Below are positions 8,801 to 15,197 of a stretch of DNA of 39,020 nucleotides, one piece after another (the stretch's first letter is position 1; each line of letters opens with the position of its first letter). The translations under genes were made by a program, and so were the position numbers. This DNA is from Elusimicrobiota bacterium. Lineage in GTDB: Bacteria; Elusimicrobiota; Elusimicrobia; UBA1565. The notes beneath the pieces were generated by a model, which was given only the letters and a program-made list of their open reading frames with translations, did not search any database and was not told the origin of the DNA. The stretch is taken from the NCBI GenBank assembly GCA_016212885.1, contig JACRDO010000057.1, forward strand, positions 1 to 39,020, written 5' to 3'.

Positions 8801-11707
8801 GAGGCTGCCCGCGAGCGTGAGGCTCCTGAGCGAGAAGGAGTCGGCGGTCCGCTCGGGATTCAACCGGATGTTCGAGAATGGGCCGGTGGAGAGGAACTGC
8901 CCGCGGTCCGTCCCGGTGCCCTCATAGACGATCCAGGAATTCTGGTCGTACACGTAGCGGCTGCCGCTCGCGCAAGCCATGTCGGAATCGCCCCGAAGCG
9001 TGATCGTGCTGGAGGCCGCGTTCAGGACGCCCCCGGACTGCAGGCTCAGCCTGCTGTTCCCGATCAGAAACAGGTCTCCCTGGAGGGTGACGGCCCCCGG
9101 GATGCTGATCCGGGCTGAGACCGTGCTGTCGGGAGCGACCAAGAGCCCGGAGGCGGACCACACCACCGCATGGGGACCGGCGGCCCGGTAGTCCGCTCCG
9201 GCCGTGCTCCAGAGGCCGCCGCTGCCCTGGAGGGTCATCGTGCTGGAGCCTCCGTTGAAGACCGCGCCGGGCGCGACCGTGAAATTCCGGCGGATCTTCA
9301 AGTTGGGGGTGGCGAGGAGGACCCCCCCGCCGGTATTGGCGATCACGAGGCTGTCGAGGGAGTCTGTTCCGCCCAGGGACAGGGTCTGAACGGCCGTCGT
9401 GCTGAATGTCACGGTGGACTGATTCACGGCCAGGGCCGAGCCCCCGAGGTTGAGGAAGCTCCCTTCCAAGCTCAGGGCCTTCGACGAGATGTCCAGCACT
9501 CCCCGGTGCATCTTCAAGTCGCCTTTCACTGCGACCGCGCTCAGGAACCTCACCAGCATGGTGTTGGATGAGATCAGGTGGTGGAACGATGTTCCCGCCG
9601 TGAGTGACACCGTCTGCGTGCTCACCCCATCGAGCACAAGCGTGTTCGTGGAGGCGAAACCCCCTCCCATCTGGACGATCGACCCCCGGATATGGTGCTC
9701 GAGCTGCATCCAGTCCAGGGTGCCGGCCGTCACCGTCAGTGTCCCTGAAAGCACGACGGCGGTGGAGAGCGAGAGGGTCTGTGAAGGCTTGCTGACGCCC
9801 AGGTGATGGAGCCGGCCTCCGGCGATGAGCCTCTGCGCGGCGGTTGCGGAGACGAAGTTCACCGAGCTCCCGGGAGCGTTGAACGTCCCGTAGTTCAGCC
9901 AATCCTTGGAGAGGTTCAGCGTGGCGGTCGAAGCGTTGAGCACGGCGCCGGTGGCGATGAGCACGTCGCCCAGCACGTTGACGGTGCTCCACGAAGAAAC
10001 GAGGAGCCCGACGGGGTTCTCCACCTCCATCCTGCCGATGCTGGGCGCCGCGTACCTCTGAAGGGCTGTCCCGGCGAAGATCGTCCTATGAGCGGGGTCG
10101 AAAGTCAGGCTGCCGGCTGCCGAGATGCTCCCGGAGGACCTCAGCATCGTCGCGTACGGGAAGGAGAGGGCCGCGCCGGAGAGCACGCTGAGGTTCCCTT
10201 TCATGAGCAGATCCGACGCCACGACGACCTTCGAGGAGCCGGAGACCTGGATGTGGAGGAACACGGAGTCCGCTCCGACGTTCACTGTCTGCAAGCTGGA
10301 GCCGTTGAATACCACGGTGCCTTGACTCATGGTGAAGCGCCCGTTGCCGGCGATGAAGTCGCCGCCGACCTGCAGGTCGATTGGGAGCGCCATCGAGGCC
10401 GTGCCGCCGTACAAGGCGAAGGGCCCGGCGACCGCCAGGACGCTGTTGACCCTGAACTGGCCCGAGTAGTCCGGCCGAAGCGTCAAGGAGCTGAGCGCCA
10501 CCGAGGGCGGGAGGTCCCAGTAGCAGCCGGCCGCGGGGCTCGTGGACCCGAAAACCACGCCCTCGCCGTTCTGAGGCGGTATGCCGGCCAGCCAGTTGGC
10601 GGCCAAGCTGCAGAAGGACCCTTCGCCAACTCCGCCGAGCCAGATCTTGGGCTGAAGGAAGGAGCTGCCGGGGCCGGAGGCCGGGCTTCCGTTGCTGAAG
10701 CCCGTCCCCCCGGCGCCGGACCCCGTCGAAACGTAGATCTTGGAGGTGTTCTCCCCGGTCACGACCACCGCGATCCGCCCGCCCGAGCCCCCTCCCCCGC
10801 CGTAGCTCACCCCGCCGCCGCCGCTGCCGCCCTGCACCGTCAATGTCCCGGCTCCGAGGAGATAGTCTGTCTGGATGTAGATCGCTCCTCCCGAGCCTCC
10901 CCCTCCGCCGCCCAGGCAGCCGGTCAAGCCGGTCGTCCCCCTCGCGTCGATGAGTCCATCGACGGTCGCAGTCGTTGCCCTCAGCCTGAAGACCCCGCCC
11001 CCATGCCCCCCGTAGCATGGGGCGAGCATCCCTCCGCCCCCGCTGCCTGGGGTGTCCGGCGCCCGGTAGGAGCCGTAGGAGGGCCCCCCGGCCGCAGGGT
11101 TGCCGTTGCCCCCGGTCGAAGCGTACCCGCCTCCGTTCCCGCCGTAGGTACCCGACCCCGGGCCGCCGCCCGGCCCGAAGCCGGTCTCCGTCACGCCTCC
11201 CCCTGCGTAGCCCTTGCCTTGAAGGGACACCGTGGCTCCGGCCTTGAGCTCGAACCTGTCCGCGAATAGGATCGCCGCGGCGCTCGATATCTGCAGGGGC
11301 CCGTCGTGGGTGAGCTCGCCGCCGGCCTGGATCGTGAAGCTCGAGAAGACGACCGGCGAGGTGGAACCGATGATGAACGTGGCCCGGCCCAGCACGGTGG
11401 CGGTCGCGACGAAGGCCACGCCGGTCGAGACGCGCAGGGACGCGGCGCTCGAGCCGTTGCCGAGGACCAGGGCGTTGGCCTGAACCGCGGGGGAGCTCGC
11501 GTCGACGAAGACGCTCCCGGCGGGGATGAGGACGTCGTCGGCCGCGAAGGGGCACCTGCCCAGATCCCAATTCGAGGAGGTATACCAGTTGCCGTCGCCT
11601 CCGCCGTTGTTGAAGACAATGATCGCCGCGGCCGCTTCCGCGGCCGGCCCGATCAAGAGGGCGGCGACGAGCGCGGCCGCGAAGCCGCGCCCCGGGCTCT
11701 TACTCAT
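1106..11707 (-). CDS. Giant secreted repeat protein (3,533 aa) with FlgD-like C-terminal domain
   Basis: Residues 1-28 form a signal peptide (basic start, Ala/Leu core, then AEAAAA). The following region contains two W-x-x-x-x-NW-type motifs (about residues 42-49 and 355-375). A glycine-rich segment (about 163-348) and roughly nine 73-80-residue beta repeats (about 470-1100) follow. Ig-like beta modules occupy about 1210-1845, a first FlgD-like segment about 1853-1966, then carboxypeptidase-regulatory-like (prealbumin-fold) modules to about 3000. The last about 560 residues match the end of the other giant and finish with a FlgD-Ig/type IX-like domain: NFPNPF, VQIFNVAGERVRTI, GWDGRNDSGRDVASGIY and KFFKMALIK. 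The ATG at 11707 overlaps the upstream cNBD gene by 8 bases (ATGAGTAA); no in-frame start lies nearer the AGGAGG 13 bases upstream. It is probably exported and surface-exposed; adhesin or matrix roles are possible. There is no recognisable enzyme. Confidence 0.85.
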   Translation of the reverse strand: MSKSPGRGFAAALVAALLIGPAAEAAAAIIVFNNGGGDGNWYTSSNWDLGRCPFAADDVLIPAGSVFVDASSPAVQANALVLGNGSSAASLRVSTGVAFVATATVLGRATFIIGSTSPVVFSSFTIQAGGELTHDGPLQISSAAAILFADRFELKAGATVSLQGKGYAGGGVTETGFGPGGGPGSGTYGGNGGGYASTGGNGNPAAGGPSYGSYRAPDTPGSGGGGMLAPCYGGHGGGVFRLRATTATVDGLIDARGTTGLTGCLGGGGGGSGGAIYIQTDYLLGAGTLTVQGGSGGGGVSYGGGGGSGGRIAVVVTGENTSKIYVSTGSGAGGTGFSNGSPASGPGSSFLQPKIWLGGVGEGSFCSLAANWLAGIPPQNGEGVVFGSTSPAAGCYWDLPPSVALSSLTLRPDYSGQFRVNSVLAVAGPFALYGGTASMALPIDLQVGGDFIAGNGRFTMSQGTVVFNGSSLQTVNVGADSVFLHIQVSGSSKVVVASDLLMKGNLSVLSGAALSFPYATMLRSSGSISAAGSLTFDPAHRTIFAGTALQRYAAPSIGRMEVENPVGLLVSSWSTVNVLGDVLIATGAVLNASTATLNLSKDWLNYGTFNAPGSSVNFVSATAAQRLIAGGRLHHLGVSKPSQTLSLSTAVVLSGTLTVTAGTLDWMQLEHHIRGSIVQMGGGFASTNTLVLDGVSTQTVSLTAGTSFHHLISSNTMLVRFLSAVAVKGDLKMHRGVLDISSKALSLEGSFLNLGGSALAVNQSTVTFSTTAVQTLSLGGTDSLDSLVIANTGGGVLLATPNLKIRRNFTVAPGAVFNGGSSTMTLQGSGGLWSTAGADYRAAGPHAVVWSASGLLVAPDSTVSARISIPGAVTLQGDLFLIGNSRLSLQSGGVLNAASSTITLRGDSDMACASGSRYVYDQNSWIVYEGTGTDRGQFLSTGPFSNIRLNPERTADSFSLRSLTLAGSLVVERGLVRSSAAPVIEVRGHLINSGGAMDLAGESTSTLRLAGTVEQQVRTSTADVFWRFEAASSSRVVVAASSMNIRENFLLASGKLSAGSSWIALRGDWQGAGGLFEAGSSTVAFWETSAGARQTFSDATRPALHGVVVGVSTAVFASAFTADVLTSTKPGSLLQFPSAGVSTVKDLRVHGGAMGTRIRLRSVVEGARWGLELISASTVAFADIQDSSATAGLMVHADDATSVDAGNNLNWNFKPLLVALAPGETFAERVGKGGSAAVQTAGSPFTVTVRAVSAATTTVVGSSMTVGIELSDAFGTASAAHALSASTGAFTVTLKTAEPTAIQATSSWAFAAGSSTVEVKPAGFSKLLVLLPGEEPLPGSPAGRVLDPDSQNAGNPFNVTVRAVDAYNNLRSDAPNDTVVIDSVTASSATLPGPAVLSAGTAVVPDIFVYSAGGGLSVRARDLTNGAILFNISSTFSIFAVSFSTPQVSFLIPQSASVATLGGRLAGTAQDSVAIERVDLAVRDNASGFYYDLAHKAFDSAQAVMMRTNVSPAKGSRVDWDIPFPDLKLVSGRDYFVLIKSSNTSDVLATMTSTFTYDCSALSFGESDGKGSAALQPSIGSACQAVVSTLTFTTGAGGIGPGGAVALRIPEGWTRPAALSAAPDPALGYVNIESTSTAWTGSVETLVEPASLGGAELGTNWLALRLSSAAANSFKPGEEIRFKYHGFPPSGPLTGDQVFDLRTQAASGGVLAGIASLPRIWLKPGPARNLRFTTYEPTVLGPLQTSATMQVQVIDLCGNAVAAPSTITVRLAAGTFGASGFNPDLQAEFFRIGGSPISAITISSSSQTSEAFYYRTSTSGVSFEHVRATALVSGVFAEASRQVTLLESSVTLREVSIDTGSLAPGATSAALGVGGGAQAVVRFTLSDPRVSWDVIVSTDPGAYSPALFSAAGMGDALRPIQAAWNGVVCAENGVCRFADPGRYFVRVRAAGGAPAAALEVRIPATASVFGNLGAGGASAFVRAEGPGAGLGAFAVASATGYFRIYGLTAGQAYNLYASTLSAALGQAVHLSTSATSVQATAAGGDAGSLTLPAPAFIRVGVGIPIAAPFEFWGEVSAHTSDFSQQALATLHFSSGSAVSDDGGPGFGRAASTWTVLSLAPGLYDLDIRLDRIRISTRIAGVALPAGGIVDVRLDLARKANLFGRVSLSTAPAAGAWVSVQATRQGELLPAAFTGVFIPAPAGGVSLTSGVYSLYGLDPGTWTLQATSPGFLSTSSTVIVSTDIGDPATRAEGPSLSLDTGAVLSGIVSVKGNTTSLALAGQRYFRVFVDAYDPRTFAHAVTEVRLATASSVSESTFSLSGLATGEWQLSAEVPGFEKSPLGPQSVLVTGAGAPEAELAFVENSSRIQLSILLPPLPGGACRPPADYKGIGFSVEGPQLSLPATGDITSLDGRQGVVEAFHCSSMTMLSPALGSGLFRFRLAHGPSGNQQELTLALANRATASAVVDLSRATYPVTGKLSLSGLVSFSKGGFAVSVSSVAGILANSATSAWCLLSSSLPLTLSNLHMELVAYEPENGLPGPFARSTGSCAYFPATSAPLGYAASVAADGSFAFPGVSSGVYLLRSGRDIDGLASNGDELADASSVVRVDSATVADVRIGNGWRISGVVRLPPEASSGRPVAVSLADLSGQRLRTAPVNFLGERWAAYSFDKVADGRYAVAAEDASFPKAFAAKPLSVAVQGADLSGQNLQLASAGALKGRLAVEHLRPDGSREFVLISSDSRGLLPSGLRIFAVANPWVDGGFFEAENLIGAGGQFTIPSVLPGLYDIEAQAPAAFGGGSLSLVGESRSGVRVAAGAVSDVGVIRIRMAAALYGRVVDPATGLGLANIPMRVRPSLMTPGQASARREPPSARTDADGNYLLGGLDPVMRYYDVIAGYRGEGRLGGFTPAYEEKVVRSVDVQSTTTLIFALLPAPFAISGRVLARAGEPLSFPAEEGSRPGAKVYVQKQGIIPVENPLGDIVVQTDEQGNFSVPALTAGVYKLSVSALGYGSLARVVQVSSAGVDMGTISLDWGGTLSGSLLKSDGTAPGEDEVREILAATPDLGEVLSGSILRDPNTRTAVGYRISGFKPDSAYRVLLLGSDGQLLAPAEARSVVFTSSLQARGLDIALRFGRPFLLAKSRRIGSAYRIDVTASSPLRSKTAADEDMPSILEAASERGALSGYELSQDRRRVSALYSPSIRESSFTLRFTAFSSQRDPDAVGAGSPEFLHSATFTFYRGLDGYHRSVINNVSGGAIALESEPGRLTLPKGAFAVDASSSVELSLACADENLTARRMSASRSESLRFDGPAYPQSLLRAMAAVPPEVSPLSAFYDVMLPLGVRSALSKPAQLTLRYREGADPGALNVYWYNPAANAYILQQDASGSPPVIDAANRTITVNVDHFSTFVLFNVGAAVISGSAFQGGEIDAFNFPNPFDLSVKTVTSIHGALQQTVRGTMIRIAVPAAVGGEGPVQIFNVAGERVRTIELGSVAGGRHYYQGWDGRNDSGRDVASGIYLAEVKIGKARKFFKMALIK
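8400..10300 (-). repeat. About nine 73-80-aa beta repeats inside the 3,533-aa giant
   Basis: A conserved glutamine in a (S)TVxFxGxxxQ-(T/R)-like strand recurs at codons 10290, 10058, 9834, 9614 and 9386, then at 8897, 8660 and 8426, with one degenerate unit at about 9150. Neighbouring copies are 220-245 bases apart. Each unit reads as hydrophobic/Ser-Thr strands: a xVxFxGxxxQ strand, a short LxVS strand, then GxLxVxxGxL. This is typical of a beta-helix or stacked beta-solenoid. Confidence 0.7.
10665..11220 (-). other. Glycine-rich segment of the 3,533-aa giant
   Basis: About 185 residues are dominated by Gly, Ser and aromatic or polar residues, with several GGGGG runs. It lies between the first strands after the signal peptide and the beta repeats. 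The plus strand is visibly C-rich here as a result. Similar Gly-rich inserts occur in secreted repeat proteins; whether it is flexible or forms poly-Gly helices cannot be told from the sequence. Confidence 0.65.
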
Positions 11708-12155
11708 GACTCGACATGAACCTCCTGCGCTCCGCGATCTTCGCCATCTCCTCGGCGAAGGCGGGGTTCTGATGCATGACCGTCTCGAAGTCCACGGACA
11801 TGAGGACGAACAACAGGGTTTCCTCCTCGCAGAGGATCGTCGCGTTCCTCTTCTCCCGGCTGAGCAGGGCCATCTCCCCGAAGAAGTCGCCGGCCTTCAG
11901 CTCCGCGACGCGCTTCTTCAGGCTGAAGAAGCCTTTCTTGAGGACCACGCCGACCCGGCCGCCCTTGACGATGTAGAAGGCGTCGCCGCTGTCCCCCTGC
12001 TTGAAGACGACGTCCCCTGCGGCGAAGCGGCAGAGCATCACGTAGGGCAGGATCTTGTCCAGCTCCCCCATCGTCATCCTGGCGAAGAAATCCACCTTCC
12101 GCAGGATGCGGGCAAGGTCCCGGACGTCCTGGTCGGACATTTTCACGGTTTCCAT
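11700..12155 (-). CDS. Stand-alone cyclic-nucleotide-binding-domain protein
   Basis: This is a 151-residue protein made almost entirely of one CAP-type cNMP-binding domain. The N-terminal helices (LARILRKVDFFARMT) lead into the beta-roll (CRFAAGDVVFKQGDSGDAFY). The phosphate-binding cassette GDFFGEMALLSREKRNAT keeps the usual Gly-Glu and Arg. There is no helix-turn-helix or other effector domain after it, so it is not a CRP-type transcription factor; it would work through a partner. The start at 12155 is chosen because AGGAGG lies four bases upstream (12165-12160). A longer reading from 12221 would run through the inverted repeat and is unlikely. Its last codons overlap the start of the giant gene (ATGAGTAA), which suggests coupled expression. 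The ligand (cAMP, cGMP, c-di-GMP or none) is unknown. Confidence 0.85.
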   Translation of the reverse strand: METVKMSDQDVRDLARILRKVDFFARMTMGELDKILPYVMLCRFAAGDVVFKQGDSGDAFYIVKGGRVGVVLKKGFFSLKKRVAELKAGDFFGEMALLSREKRNATILCEEETLLFVLMSVDFETVMHQNPAFAEEMAKIAERRRFMSSHE

Positions 12156-12159
12156 TGAG

Positions 12160-12165
12160 CCTCCT
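12160..12165 (-). promoter_or_regulatory. Ribosome-binding site of the cNBD gene
   Basis: AGGAGG is followed by CTCA and the ATG at 12155. It lies three bases from the end of the neighbouring inverted repeat, so folding of that repeat could affect access to it. It fixes the start 22 codons inside the longest reading frame. Confidence 0.7.
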
Positions 12166-12168
12166 ATG

Positions 12169-12245
12169 GGGGTCAGGTCTGGACAATAGACATTGATATG
12201 GCCAGCTTCTATGGCACACAATGTCTATTGTCCAGACCTGACCCC
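12169..12245. repeat. Perfect 26-nt inverted repeat (REP/MITE-like palindrome)
   Basis: Left arm 12169-12194 (starting GGGGTCAGGTCTGG) is the exact reverse complement of right arm 12220-12245, with a 25-base spacer. The arm type, with ACAATAGACATT next to AGACCTGACCCC, resembles the REP-like palindromes seen beside IS200-like (Y1/RAYT) transposases in many genomes; this is from memory and not checked. The right arm ends inside the TAG stop of the barrel gene, and the left arm ends three bases before the AGGAGG of the cNBD gene. There is no T-run, so it is not a standard terminator, though transcription through it would give a long, stable hairpin. Confidence 0.85.
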
Positions 12246-13459
12246 TAGTAGTCATATGTGAACCCGAACAGATAGTTGGTCGCCCGGTAGCCGGCGCTGT
12301 AGAACAGCCGGCAGCCCTGGTTCGACGCGGTCTGGCCGTGCTGGAAGTTGAACATCAAGGCGAAGCGGGGCGCCATCGGGTACTTCAGCGTGGTCGAGAA
12401 CAGCCAGGAACGCTGGCGCAGCGATTCGTCCTGATAAAGGCCGGACTCGTCCTGGATGGGCCGGTGCGGATAGCTGCGCCGGCTCCAGGAAGCGCCCAAT
12501 GACCATTCGATCGGGAGGCGCTCGTCTCCGAAAAGGAACTGCAGGCCGGCCCCGGCGCCGACCTGTGTGTGGTTGTAGAAGCGGTCCAGCCATCTCGCCG
12601 CGCGAGCGTCGTAGGAGTTCTGGTTCGAGATGAGGTTCGAGACCGAAGCGTCCGCGCAAGCGGCGATCCGGATGTCCGGGCCCGCGGCGAAAGGAACCTT
12701 GAGGGAGGCGTCGAAAGCCGTCTGATAATCTGTACGCTTCTCGCCCATGAGCTGGCCGGAGGGAGCCACGACCGGCTGGTTCGGGTAGATCTGCTGCATC
12801 AGCCGCAGGCCGGCCTGCACGGCCGCAACCCCCTTGAGCGGGACGTCGAGGGCAGCTGTGAGCATGTTTGCGTGCGTGTTCAGCACCGCGTCGCCGACGA
12901 GCTCGCGCGCGAGGGGCCGGCCCTGGAAGTCGAAGGCTGCCTCGGACTCCAGCGAGTCGTAGTTCGGAAAATACGTCCACGCGTAGTCGTAGCCCACGCG
13001 CAGGGAGAAGGGGTCCCGGTAGACATATTCGGCTTCGAGCCCTATGTCCAGGGTCCGGTAGTCGAAGAGCCCCCTGCCCCAATCCTCGTCCTTGGTCTCC
13101 TTGAGGAGCTGCAGCTTGTAGCCGAGGCCGCCCTTGAGCCGCCAGAGGCTGTCCGCTCCCTGATACACGGTTTTGGCCGCCACGCGGTAATCCATCTGCT
13201 CCTGGAAGAGTGTGCCCGCTCCCACGAGGTCGATGACCTGCTTGGTGCCCTGGTAGGAGCCGGACACGCTCGGCAGGACCGCCCAGCGCTCGTCTAGGCG
13301 CACAGCCGGCGCGAACAGGGCCGAGACGTTCCCGCTCAAGGCCCCCTTCTGCCCTTGGAAGAAGTACTGGCCCCCGAGGAACTTCAGGCTGAGCAGGGGC
13401 TCGACCTCGACCGCGCAGGACGGCGCAGCCAGAAGGCCCAGCAGCAGGAATGTCCTCAC
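12245..13459 (-). CDS. Predicted outer-membrane beta-barrel protein, family not recognised
   Basis: This 404-residue protein begins with a short signal peptide (MRTFLLLGLLAAPSCAVEVE; cleavage near Ala-16). The Cys at 15 with S before it is not a convincing lipobox. The remainder alternates amphipathic strands rich in Tyr/Phe/Gly with polar turns, for example LSLKFLGGQYFFQG and LRVGYDYAWTYFPNY. It closes with FGFTYDY, an aromatic end typical of barrels inserted by the BAM complex. The start is GTG at 13459, overlapping the TGA of the FecR gene (GTGA); only a weak Shine-Dalgarno is visible, consistent with translational coupling. Pairing with a FecR-domain protein suggests a joint envelope function, but no substrate can be named. 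The stop codon TAG is partly made by the adjacent inverted repeat. Confidence 0.7.
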   Translation of the reverse strand: MRTFLLLGLLAAPSCAVEVEPLLSLKFLGGQYFFQGQKGALSGNVSALFAPAVRLDERWAVLPSVSGSYQGTKQVIDLVGAGTLFQEQMDYRVAAKTVYQGADSLWRLKGGLGYKLQLLKETKDEDWGRGLFDYRTLDIGLEAEYVYRDPFSLRVGYDYAWTYFPNYDSLESEAAFDFQGRPLARELVGDAVLNTHANMLTAALDVPLKGVAAVQAGLRLMQQIYPNQPVVAPSGQLMGEKRTDYQTAFDASLKVPFAAGPDIRIAACADASVSNLISNQNSYDARAARWLDRFYNHTQVGAGAGLQFLFGDERLPIEWSLGASWSRRSYPHRPIQDESGLYQDESLRQRSWLFSTTLKYPMAPRFALMFNFQHGQTASNQGCRLFYSAGYRATNYLFGFTYDY

Positions 13460-15012
13460 TGGATCAGCCCCGATGAGATGAGGATCCTCGGCTCCACGAC
13501 GAGGTCGATCCTCCGCCCGTTGAACTCGCTCGCGGTGATGACAACCTCGTAGTTGAAGTCCAGGAGCCTGCTCTTAAAGGCGGTCCCGGACACGAGCCCG
13601 GAGAAGTCCGAAACCGCGGCGACGCGGCCCTGGTCGTCGAGGATGTAGTTGTCCCAGGAGATGAAGGACCCGTCCTCGTAGGATTCGTAGATCCTCTGGT
13701 GCACGCGGCCGGGGTCCGGAAAGGTGCGGTTGACGCTGCGCACGGCCAGCTGGCCGGTGAGCGGGTCCAGCCAGGCGTTGGCCGAGGTCAGGGCCGCGCC
13801 GGTGATGGGGTCTAGATTGGAGGCGTTGATTTTCTCCGAATAGCTCGCGATGTCGCGGGCGCTCGTCCAGCCGTATTTCAGCTTGCCGTTGATGTAGAAG
13901 CCGTAGGAGTTGAAGAGGGTCTGAAAGAAGCCCCGGGTCCCGACCTCGACATACCGGTCGGACCCCGCGTCGAACCACCAGGCGACGTTGTCCGTGAGGT
14001 CCGAGTTGTTGTTGACGTCGACCGGGTGCCCGCCTTGGGCCAGCTCCCGCATCGAGTCGATCGTATTGGAGCGGCCGGTCTCAAAGCCCGTCAAGTAGTA
14101 CTCCGGCTGGGCCCCGACCCCGCCCGGCAGCTGGCGCAGGACCCCTGAGAGCTCCGCCGGGAGGGCCTTATTGAAGGTGCCGAGGTAGTAGAAATAGTCC
14201 AGGCGGCTTTCCCGGCGGTTTAAGACCACGAACTTGAACTGGTTGGCCGAGGGCCGCAGGATGTACTCCTCCAGCCGCACCCGGTTGCCGCTCACGTCGA
14301 TCAAGGCCTTGCCCTGCTGGTACTCGGCCAGCTTGACCTCCCGCGCAGCGGCCGCGAGCACCTCCTCCTTCGCCTGATCGAGGCCGACCTCCCGACGCAT
14401 CCCGGCGTGGAAATCCTGGCGCAGGACCTGGGCCGCGCTCGGGGCGCGCTCCGGCACCCCCATCCCCCGGACGTCCACGCGGAGGCGTTCGTTGGGGCGC
14501 AGGAGAAGCTGATGGCCCCGGCGGTCCTCCACCCCCAGCAGGCCCCTCAAGAGATCCACGGTCGTGCGCCCCCCGGCCGCGACGAAGACGACGAAGTCGG
14601 TCCCCCGCACGAAACACACAGCTGTCGGGGTCCGGACCTCGAAGCGCGCCGAGAGCTGCCTCTGCACGGAAGCCTTCAGGCGCCCCAGCTCGATCCTCAT
14701 GGCGGTGCGCCGCGCTGAGACGTGCTCCAGGGCGAAGGAGGAGTCCGCTCCCAGCTCGACCCGGGAGCGGTCCGCGAACACGATGACGGCCCCGGCCCTT
14801 GCGCCGGTGCGCACGCGCTCGCCTTCGGCCAGAGGCGCCGGGAGGGCAGAAACGGTCTGCCAATCCTCCGATGGCCCGCGCGTCTGGACCATGCCGTAGG
14901 CTTTGACGAGCTGGGCCTGCTCCGCTGCATTAGCCGGGAAAGCCCCCGGCCCTGCCAGGATGACCGCAAAAGTTAGAATCTTGAAAATAATATTTTTCAG
15001 CATCGCACGCAT
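13456..15012 (-). CDS. FecR-domain periplasmic or surface protein
   Basis: This 518-residue protein has a signal peptide (about residues 1-29; hydrophobic core FKILTFAVILAG, then NAAEQ). The FecR domain spans about residues 60-180: GERVRTGARAGAVIVFADRS, LGADSSF, FEVRTPTAVCFVRGTDF and a final DLLRGLLGV strand. About 330 further residues match nothing I recognise and include a Tyr/Asn/Asp-rich stretch (VNNNSDLTDN, WWFDAGSDRY). No sigma factor or TonB receptor gene is nearby, so this is not the classical FecR anti-sigma arrangement; FecR-like domains also occur in structural envelope proteins. ATG codons at 15012 and 15003 are both possible starts; neither has a strong ribosome-binding site. It overlaps the barrel gene by GTGA. 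Confidence 0.8.
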   Translation of the reverse strand: MRAMLKNIIFKILTFAVILAGPGAFPANAAEQAQLVKAYGMVQTRGPSEDWQTVSALPAPLAEGERVRTGARAGAVIVFADRSRVELGADSSFALEHVSARRTAMRIELGRLKASVQRQLSARFEVRTPTAVCFVRGTDFVVFVAAGGRTTVDLLRGLLGVEDRRGHQLLLRPNERLRVDVRGMGVPERAPSAAQVLRQDFHAGMRREVGLDQAKEEVLAAAAREVKLAEYQQGKALIDVSGNRVRLEEYILRPSANQFKFVVLNRRESRLDYFYYLGTFNKALPAELSGVLRQLPGGVGAQPEYYLTGFETGRSNTIDSMRELAQGGHPVDVNNNSDLTDNVAWWFDAGSDRYVEVGTRGFFQTLFNSYGFYINGKLKYGWTSARDIASYSEKINASNLDPITGAALTSANAWLDPLTGQLAVRSVNRTFPDPGRVHQRIYESYEDGSFISWDNYILDDQGRVAAVSDFSGLVSGTAFKSRLLDFNYEVVITASEFNGRRIDLVVEPRILISSGLIQ

Positions 15013-15085
15013 CGCCTGTACTGGGGATAATCAGGCCATGAAAGCCTTTATTAAATCAATTCTGGAATAATGGTTACGAATATAT

Positions 15086-15119
15086 GCCGCCCCCACTACT
15101 AGTTTAGCGGGGGATCGGC
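15086..15119 (-). other. Stem-loop in the 15013-15197 gap
   Basis: GCCG-CCCCC at 15086-15094 pairs with GGGGG-(AT)-CGGC at 15109-15119, giving a 9-bp GC stem with a two-base bulge and a 14-base loop containing ACTAGT. On the minus strand it is followed by ATATATTCG, which is AT-rich but not a clear U-tract. It could end the upstream giant-PorV transcript weakly, or be a leader structure of the FecR transcript if the candidate promoter at 15157-15185 is used. Confidence 0.4.
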
Positions 15120-15156
15120 TAAAATCACGAAGAAACAACGAAAAGACTATTAAGGA

Positions 15157-15185
15157 AAAATAACAGGTTGGAGGCGTCTCGTCAA
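15157..15185 (-). promoter_or_regulatory. Candidate sigma-70-like promoter for the FecR-barrel-cNBD-giant-PorV genes
   Basis: TTGACG (15185-15180) and TATTTT (15162-15157) are separated by exactly 17 bases, in the most AT-rich stretch of the window. Transcription would start near 15150, giving a leader of about 140 bases before FecR. The -10 box matches the consensus at only four of six positions, so this is a prediction. The 185-base gap is the largest in the cluster and the most natural place for an internal promoter. Confidence 0.4.
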
Positions 15186-15197
15186 TGCCTAAAATGT

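Noticed and set aside
12156-12221. Longer N-terminus for the cNBD protein starting at 12221
   Set aside because: It would translate the inverted repeat, and a good AGGAGG sits just before the ATG at 12155.
12169-12245. Inverted repeat as an ordinary intrinsic terminator
   Set aside because: The arms are far longer than usual, the spacer is 25 bases, and no T-run follows on either strand.
13456-15012. FecR protein as an anti-sigma regulator
   Set aside because: There is no sigma factor gene or TonB receptor in the window, and the protein starts with a cleavable-type signal peptide with no cytoplasmic anti-sigma domain.
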